Position numbers and translations under genes: made by a program. The notes below the pieces were generated by a model. That model ran no database searches and was not told where the DNA came from. It saw only the letters and a list, made by a program, of their open reading frames with translations. A stretch of 64,000 bases of DNA from Planctomycetota bacterium (lineage in GTDB: Bacteria > Planctomycetota > Planctomycetia > Pirellulales > PNKZ01). Positions 58,547 to 64,000 of the stretch are shown here, piece by piece. The stretch is taken from positions 1 to 64,000 of the forward strand of contig JAFEBQ010000005.1 in NCBI GenBank assembly GCA_018242585.1. Direction: 5' to 3'. Positions within the stretch are counted from its first letter, which is position 1. Each line of letters opens with the position of its first letter.

Positions 58547-59797
58547 ATGGCAGAACGTCCTTTCCGCGCCTTGGTGGCGGGCGATCTGCGTCTGGAACGA
58601 CCCGTCGCTGGCTTGTCACAAGTGCCCGACGCACTCGCCGGCCGGCTGATCGATGCGCCGTACGATGCGGCGCGGCGCGTCTTCGATGCGGCCCTCGCGT
58701 CGCCGCTCGACTGCCTGCTGCTCGTCGGCCAACAAGTCGACGTCAACCTGGCCGGGCCGCGCGGCTGTCTGTTCCTGCTCGATCAATTCGAGCGGCTCGA
58801 AGCCAAACAAATCACCGTCTATTGGGTCGTCGCACCGTCGTCGGCGCCGTGGCCCACGAACGTGCCGCTGCCGACGAATGTCGTGCGCCTGGTGGCGACC
58901 GATCCGCAGTGGCTCACCATCACACGCGATCAGCGAACCGTGGCGGCGTTGTACCTGGCCGGCGTCGATCGCCACGCGCCGTTCAACGAGCGCGCGGCTG
59001 CGGAACTGGCGCCGGCGCTACCCACGCTGGCCGTTGCGGCCGCCGAAATGAACAGCGCCCCCGAGCGCCCCAACGTGCCGTGTTGGATTCTCGCCGGGCG
59101 TCATGCCCGCACCACCCAGCCGCGCGGCGCGGGCCTGGTTTACTGGCCCGGCTGCACGCAAAGCGCCGGCCCCGACGAGCCGGGCATGCATGGCTGTGCC
59201 CTGGTCGAATGGGAGACCGGCGCGCTGTTGCCGCGGATCATTCCGATCGACGTCGACTCGGTACGCTGGGCCGAAGCAACCGTCAACGTCGATCGCAACG
59301 CCACGCTGATGACCCTCGAATCGCTGCTGAACGACCAGACTCGTTCGCTGGTCACCCAGCATGGCGAGCGGACCGTCCTGGCGCGCTGGCGGTTGCAAGG
59401 CGCGGGCGAGGTGATGCAGTCGCTGCGCCGCGAAGCCGAGGCGACCGCGCTGGTCGATCGACTGCGCGAACGGGCTGCCAAGCAATTTGAAACTGTCTAT
59501 CACGTTTCGCTCGATGTCGCCCCGGTGGCCCCTGCGCCGGTGCGCGACGACACGTTGTTGGATCATTATCTGCAACGCTTCACCGGCACGGCCAGCGGCG
59601 CGACGCCCGCGCGCGAGTCGCTGCTGCATCTGGCCGACGGAGCGCCGATCGGTTGGACCGAGGCCGACAGCCAACGCTGGACCGAGTCACCTACGGACCG
59701 CGAGGCGCAAGCCCGGCTGGTGAACGAGGCCGCCTGGTTGGGGGTCGAGCTGCTCGGCGCTGCCGCGCCGCGCGGTCGCGAGGAGGTTCGCACATGA
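58547..59797 (+). CDS. Mre11/SbcD-like (YhaO-type) protein, metal-binding motifs degenerate, 416 aa
   Basis: Its strand order and length follow bacterial Mre11-like exonucleases of the YhaO kind, but the metallophosphatase motifs are altered. The expected D-x-H is D13-L-R15, the expected G-D-x-x-D is G61-Q62-Q-V-D65, the GNHD is APSS (about 96-99), and G-H-x-H reads A-G-R-H-A-R. Later PG-x-x-Q-S-A-x-P-D-E-P-G-x-H-G-C matches the family capping region. So it is likely a catalytically dead partner. AAGGAGG ends 6 nt before the ATG. Its stop overlaps the start of the ATPase gene, so the two are made together. Confidence 0.75.
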   Translation: MAERPFRALVAGDLRLERPVAGLSQVPDALAGRLIDAPYDAARRVFDAALASPLDCLLLVGQQVDVNLAGPRGCLFLLDQFERLEAKQITVYWVVAPSSAPWPTNVPLPTNVVRLVATDPQWLTITRDQRTVAALYLAGVDRHAPFNERAAAELAPALPTLAVAAAEMNSAPERPNVPCWILAGRHARTTQPRGAGLVYWPGCTQSAGPDEPGMHGCALVEWETGALLPRIIPIDVDSVRWAEATVNVDRNATLMTLESLLNDQTRSLVTQHGERTVLARWRLQGAGEVMQSLRREAEATALVDRLRERAAKQFETVYHVSLDVAPVAPAPVRDDTLLDHYLQRFTGTASGATPARESLLHLADGAPIGWTEADSQRWTESPTDREAQARLVNEAAWLGVELLGAAAPRGREEVRT

Positions 59798-62700
59798 ACA
59801 TTCGCACGTTACACGTCGACGGGTTTGGCATCTGGAGCAACCTGCGGATCGAGCAGATTCCGCCGGGCATCACGGTCTTCTACGGCCAGAACGAAGCTGG
59901 CAAGACGACGCTGATGCAGTTTCTCAGGACGATGTTCTATGGGCTGCCCCCCGAGCGGCGCGCCCGTTACTTGCCGCCGGTCCACGGCGGCGCGCCGGGG
60001 GGCTGGCTCGAGGTGCTCGATCGCCGGCAATCGTTGTCGCTGGCCTGGCACGACGACGGCCGACCCGATCAGACCACGCGGCCGCTGTTGCACAACGCGG
60101 CGGGGAATGTTCTGCCGGCGGCGCAACTCGACGAGCTGTTGGCCGGCGTCGACCAGGCGATGTATCGCAATGTCTTCGCGTTCGGCCTGCGCGAGATTCA
60201 GGAACTTGACTCGTTGGGCGATGCGGCGGCGGCCGACCTGTTGTACAAACTGGCCACCGGCATCGATCGGGTCTCGCTGGTCGACGTGCGGCGCGAACTG
60301 ACGGCCGCCCGCGAACGGCTGATCGCGCCGGCCGGGCAGGCTTCGCGCGTGGCGCAACTTGTTTCACAGCGCGACCGCTTGCACGAGCAGCAGGCGCAAC
60401 TGCAACACACCGTGCGCGAAAGCGGCCAGTGGATTGCCGAGCGCCGCCGATTGGCCGACGAGCAATCGCGCGGCGAGCGCGACGCGGCCGAACTCGATCG
60501 CCAGACCGAGTGGCTGGAACAGGCCGAATCCCTCCGCTCGGCTTGGGATCATCGCCACGAAATCGATGTCGAGCTGCGCAAGCTCGGCGACCTGCCCAAG
60601 GTGCAACCAGCCGACGTCGAACAACTCGACGCCCTGGTCGCCAAGCTCGAACATTACCAGCAGCGGCAGTCGACCCTGCGCAAGCAATGGGGGGGCATGC
60701 GCAGCGACGCGGCCCGCTTGTCGATTCGTCGCAAGCTGTGGAAACAAAGCGCGCGGATCACCGCCCTGGCCGAGCAGACCGCCTGGTTGCGCGGGCTAGT
60801 CGACGAGATCAACTCGCGCAGTGACGAAGTGAAGGATCTCTCGCAACGCCTGGCCAGTCAGCGCGAGGCGTTGGGCATGGACCCGCGGACCGATCACATC
60901 GAACCGATCGAGCAGGCGGCGCTGGCCAAGCTGGCCCCCGTGCGTCGTGGACTCCGTGCGGCGCGGCAACGCCTGCGCGAAGCGCGCGAGAAAGTCGAAC
61001 ACGCCGACCACCATCACAAGCGGTCGACCGAATCGCTGGCCGCAGGCTTGAAAGGTCGCGACACCAAGGACCTGACCGGGGCCATCGAGCGGGCCGGGCA
61101 GAATGTCTCGCTGTTGCGTCAACGCACGCAGCTTGACGAGCGAATCGACCAGATGACCCGCAAGCACGACGACATCACCGAAGACATCAAGCACCTGGCC
61201 AGCGAACATGTCCTGTCGCCGCAAACCCTCGTCGGCCTGGGCGTGGCCGTGGTGGTGGGTATCACGCTGGTCCTCAGCGGCTTGATCCTGCCCACGTCGT
61301 TCCTCGGTTCGGCTTCGTGGGGGTTGATTGCGGTGGGACTCATGGCCGGCGGTGGCGGCGCGGCGGGCAAGGTGTTGCTCGAACGAACCGCGAGTTTTCA
61401 GTGGGAAGAAGCGGAACGCCAGGCCGAGTTGCTGGCCACGCAAATCGAACAAGCCCAGCAGCAGCGCACCGCGCTCGACGCCCAGTTGCCCAAGGGGGCC
61501 GGGCCGATGCTGCAACGCCTGGCCACGGCCGAGAAGGAACACGCCAGCCTCGAAGAGCTGATGCCGCACGAAGCGCGCCGGCAGTCGTCGCAACAAGACT
61601 CGACGGCCGCGCGCGAACAGTTGGAACGAGCCAAGGTCGCGTACGCCGCGGCCCAGAAGCGCTGGCGACATGCGCTCGAAGAAGCCGGCCTGCCCGCCGA
61701 CTCCGAGCCGCGCCATGCTCCACGCTTGGCCGCCCAGCGCGAGGCGCTGGCCGAGTTGACCGAGCGCCTGACGCGCCGGCGTCGCGACCTGGATGATCGC
61801 CGCCGCGACTTGGCCGCGATCACGGCCCGCGTGACGCAAGCCGCAGTCGACGCCGACATTCAAACCCCCAGCAGCGATCCGGTGGCGAACATCGATCTGT
61901 TGCGCCGGGCGTTGGTCGAAGTGGAAGGGCGCGTCGCAGAGCGGCGGCAGTTGCGCCGCAAGCTGCTCCATTTGCGCCACCGCTTGCGACACGTCGCCAA
62001 GCGTACTGAGCAGGTCCGCGTGGAACGCCGCCGGCTGTGGGACCGTGTGGGAGTGATCGACGATGCCGCGTTGCGTGCCCAGGCCGAGCTGCGCAAGAAG
62101 ATCTTGGCGCTGCAAACCGACCGAGCCGAAGTCGAGCGGCTGTTGATTGCGGCGCTCCCCGCCGACACGGATTTGACGCGACTAGACCGCTGGTTCGAGC
62201 AGAACTCAGCCGACGCGGTTCGCAAGCGCCTGGCCCAGCAGCGTACTCAACGCCAGCAGTTGCGCGAACAGTTGCAACAACTGGCCGAGCAGCGTGGTCG
62301 ACTGGCCGAGCGGATCGCCGCCGTGCAGACCGATCGCACCGCGGGCCGGTTGGCCCTGGACATTGCCGCCATCGAACAGCAACTCGACGAGACCATCGAG
62401 CGTTGGCAGGTGCTGACCGTCGCGGCCCGCGAGTTGGACAATGTGCGCCGGCAATACGAGACCGAGCGGCAGCCCGAGGCTTTGCGCGTGGCGTCGCGTT
62501 GGCTGGCCAGCCTGACCGAAGGGCACTATCGCCGCGTGTGGACGATGCTCGATCGGGACGAGCTGCGTGTTGATGACGCCAGCGGACAGTCGTTGTCGGT
62601 CGAATCGCTCAGTTCGGGCACGCGCGAACAAGTGTTCCTCAGCTTGCGACTGGCGTTGGTCACGGCGCTGGCCGAGCGGGGGGCGAGCTTGCCGCTGGTG

Positions 62701-63321
62701 CTCGATGACATCCTGGTGAACTTCGACGCCCCCCGCGCCCGCGCGGCGGCCGCCGCCTTGGTCGAGTTCTCGGCGATGGGGCATCAGGTGCTGATGTTCA
62801 CCTGTCACGAGCACCTGGCCGAGATGTTCCGACAGCTTGAGGCGCCGGTCGTGGCGCTGCCGGATCGCGAGTCACGCGTCGGCGGCTGTCGAATCGTGAT
62901 CGGCGAAGTGAAGACCATTGAGCCGGTGCTTCCAGCGCCGGTCATCATGCCCGAGGTACGCATCGAGCCCAAGCCGCGTCAGGCTCCGCCCCGCCGCCGG
63001 CGCTTGCCGCGCGCCGAGCCGGAACCGATTCAAACCGTGGCCGAGGTGATTCCGCTCGAGTTGGAACCCGAGCCGGTCTTTGTGCGGGCCGAGCCGATCG
63101 AGCCGGAGCCGGTGGTGATTCCTCCGGCGCCGGTCGCGCATGCCGAGCCGTTCCAGATTCGCCGGCCGTTCGATCTGTTCACCGGCACGACTTGGCACGA
63201 GCCGGTGCAGGGTGATGTCGAAGAGCCGGCAGAGTTGCAACATCGTCCGGCGGCGCCGGCCTCGCACGGCAGCAACGCGCCGTTCTACAAAGTCTGCAAC
63301 GGCTGGCCCGACTGGTATTAA
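59794..63321 (+). CDS. YhaN-like SMC/Rad50-type AAA ATPase with membrane hairpin, 1175 aa
   Basis: N-terminal ABC-type half with Walker [10 protein letters not shown] (about 30-38) after [11 protein letters not shown] long coiled-coil (about 170-450 and 540-880) is interrupted near 474-520 by two membrane helices ([19 protein letters not shown] and [15 protein letters not shown]). The C-terminal half has signature LSSGTREQ near 937 and Walker B/D-loop [11 protein letters not shown] near 967. These are YhaN traits (Bacillus yhaN also has a hairpin). A unique Pro/Glu-rich tail (about 1032-1175) ends with a possible hydrophobic motif [12 protein letters not shown]. It should tether DNA-repair ATPase activity to the membrane. 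Confidence 0.8.
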   Translation: MNIRTLHVDGFGIWSNLRIEQIPPGITVFYGQNEAGKTTLMQFLRTMFYGLPPERRARYLPPVHGGAPGGWLEVLDRRQSLSLAWHDDGRPDQTTRPLLHNAAGNVLPAAQLDELLAGVDQAMYRNVFAFGLREIQELDSLGDAAAADLLYKLATGIDRVSLVDVRRELTAARERLIAPAGQASRVAQLVSQRDRLHEQQAQLQHTVRESGQWIAERRRLADEQSRGERDAAELDRQTEWLEQAESLRSAWDHRHEIDVELRKLGDLPKVQPADVEQLDALVAKLEHYQQRQSTLRKQWGGMRSDAARLSIRRKLWKQSARITALAEQTAWLRGLVDEINSRSDEVKDLSQRLASQREALGMDPRTDHIEPIEQAALAKLAPVRRGLRAARQRLREAREKVEHADHHHKRSTESLAAGLKGRDTKDLTGAIERAGQNVSLLRQRTQLDERIDQMTRKHDDITEDIKHLASEHVLSPQTLVGLGVAVVVGITLVLSGLILPTSFLGSASWGLIAVGLMAGGGGAAGKVLLERTASFQWEEAERQAELLATQIEQAQQQRTALDAQLPKGAGPMLQRLATAEKEHASLEELMPHEARRQSSQQDSTAAREQLERAKVAYAAAQKRWRHALEEAGLPADSEPRHAPRLAAQREALAELTERLTRRRRDLDDRRRDLAAITARVTQAAVDADIQTPSSDPVANIDLLRRALVEVEGRVAERRQLRRKLLHLRHRLRHVAKRTEQVRVERRRLWDRVGVIDDAALRAQAELRKKILALQTDRAEVERLLIAALPADTDLTRLDRWFEQNSADAVRKRLAQQRTQRQQLREQLQQLAEQRGRLAERIAAVQTDRTAGRLALDIAAIEQQLDETIERWQVLTVAARELDNVRRQYETERQPEALRVASRWLASLTEGHYRRVWTMLDRDELRVDDASGQSLSVESLSSGTREQVFLSLRLALVTALAERGASLPLVLDDILVNFDAPRARAAAAALVEFSAMGHQVLMFTCHEHLAEMFRQLEAPVVALPDRESRVGGCRIVIGEVKTIEPVLPAPVIMPEVRIEPKPRQAPPRRRRLPRAEPEPIQTVAEVIPLELEPEPVFVRAEPIEPEPVVIPPAPVAHAEPFQIRRPFDLFTGTTWHEPVQGDVEEPAELQHRPAAPASHGSNAPFYKVCNGWPDWY

Positions 63322-63971
63322 GTCGAGGATGACCCAGGGGGTGAAACCCCTGGGCTGGGTGCGGGAGTGTCCGCCTGTTGCGGCGCGCTAGTTCCGGTTG
63401 GCGCGTTGCGTGCGACTGGCGGACGGTGTGGACCGCGGGGTTGCGATTCGGCCGCGTCGACCTTGGCCGCGTCGCCGGTGCGCAACTCGCGCCGCGGTGA
63501 CGGCTCGCGCGGCGCGCCGCTTCCCGAAGTCGTGCCGTGAGGCACCGCGACGAATTCTTCCTCAAAGTCCTCGTAGCTCGACACGTAACCGGCCTGCTTC
63601 GAGCGTTCGACCTCGGCGTGAAACGCCTCGATGATCCGGGCCTGAACCGCCTCGCGACAACTCGAATTGATCGGATGGGCGATGTCGGCGTAGAGGCGCA
63701 CCCGGCCGTCGTCGCTCTTGGGAATCCGATCGGGATTCAGCCGCAGGCCGCACTGGTTGCAATAGCTGGCCCGCAGGTGATTCTTGCAGCGACACTGGGG
63801 GCAATGGGCCGCGAGCTTGCGGCTGGGCATGGCGACAAAGGCGCCGTTTGGCCCCTCGATGATTTTCAGATCGCGAATCACGAAACAGTTGTCGAGCGTG
63901 ATCGAGCAGAAGGCTTGCAATCGCTCGCCCGAGTCTTCCATCAGTTTGATGCGAACTTCCGTCACTTCCAC
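63318..63971 (-). CDS. spoVG: SpoVG-family protein with inserted zinc ribbon, 217 aa
   Basis: Residues 1-52 match SpoVG ([40 protein letters not shown]). A C-x2-C / C-x2-C zinc-ribbon insert follows at 57-74 (CPQC, CNQC). The fold then continues ([27 protein letters not shown]), with a long acidic/Pro-rich tail. SpoVG binds nucleic acids and regulates post-transcriptionally in other phyla. GTG start 63971 is fixed by AAGGAGG 6 nt upstream. Its stop shares TTAA with the ATPase stop on the other strand. Confidence 0.88.
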   Translation of the reverse strand: MEVTEVRIKLMEDSGERLQAFCSITLDNCFVIRDLKIIEGPNGAFVAMPSRKLAAHCPQCRCKNHLRASYCNQCGLRLNPDRIPKSDDGRVRLYADIAHPINSSCREAVQARIIEAFHAEVERSKQAGYVSSYEDFEEEFVAVPHGTTSGSGAPREPSPRRELRTGDAAKVDAAESQPRGPHRPPVARNAPTGTSAPQQADTPAPSPGVSPPGSSST

Positions 63972-64000
63972 GGCCGGCCTCCTTGTGCTGGGTCCGCGGC

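Noticed and set aside
59794-63321. Simple SbcC assignment for the large ATPase
   Set aside because: A membrane hairpin in the coiled coil and the coupled YhaO-type partner fit YhaN better; the zinc hook of SbcC/Rad50 was not found.

Overview
The window is high-GC bacterial chromosome from a planctomycete, most likely a Pirellulales-type organism. This rests on gene content: a secreted DUF1570-type protein, a secreted ThuA protein, a secreted DUF1080 fusion, a beta-propeller/diheme cytochrome protein, a SpoVG carrying an inserted zinc ribbon, a YhaN-like ATPase beside a degenerate Mre11-like partner, and many planctomycete-style intergenic palindromic repeats. No tRNA, rRNA, CRISPR array or replication origin was seen.

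Layout. (1) 1-7.0 kb: chromosomal metabolic genes (a cupin related to mannose-6-phosphate isomerases, a xylose-isomerase-like TIM barrel, a secreted cytochrome), with a REP-associated Y1 transposase lodged between the two sugar genes. (2) 7.3-28.7 kb: a phage-derived cassette of about 24 plus-strand genes: holin-like protein, small protein, subtilase, two CxxCH proteins, small secreted protein, ParB-like protein, ABC-ATPase/GNAT fusion, small and large terminase, portal, prohead protease/scaffold, decoration protein, major capsid, then neck/tail-like proteins. It closes with a minus-strand XRE regulator and a divergent plus-strand gene behind a good sigma-70-like promoter. No integrase, replication, lysozyme or tape-measure gene is visible. 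Host-type palindromic repeats sit between its genes, so it looks long-resident and possibly domesticated. (3) 29.0-33.3 kb: ThuA-like protein, CLC chloride channel with CBS domains, mnmA, all on minus. (4) 33.7-38.7 kb: a Sua5-like/low-Mr phosphatase fusion and rpiB, a HEPN pair, a ThDP decarboxylase, a candidate structured RNA ending in a strong terminator, and a lone MazF-like toxin. (5) 38.9-50 kb: plus-strand housekeeping and sugar genes: FAH-family enzyme, tandem U32 protein, RmlD-like reductase, GH38-like protein, cmk, Fe-ADH and PfkB kinase (overlapping), and a 40-residue membrane microprotein. (6) 50.4-57.8 kb: three-domain secreted SGNH-DUF1080-GalM protein, plsC-like acyltransferase, pcrA/uvrD helicase, FkbM methyltransferase. 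(7) 58.5-64 kb: translationally coupled degenerate Mre11-like and YhaN-like genes, converging on spoVG.

Functional links. In the cassette, tight spacings and ATGA overlaps show a packaging-to-tail transcription unit. Two leaders, each a hairpin plus terminator, precede the first gene and the protease/capsid module, suggesting staged attenuation. The ParB/ABC-GNAT pair just before terminase may modify or protect packaged DNA. Elsewhere the sugar isomerase-like, epimerase, kinase, dehydrogenase and glycosidase genes fit the polysaccharide-degrading life style common in this phylum. The most unusual items are the heme/protease genes inside the capsid operon, the paired leaders, the candidate RNA near 38.1 kb, and the Mre11-like protein that has lost its metal-binding motifs.
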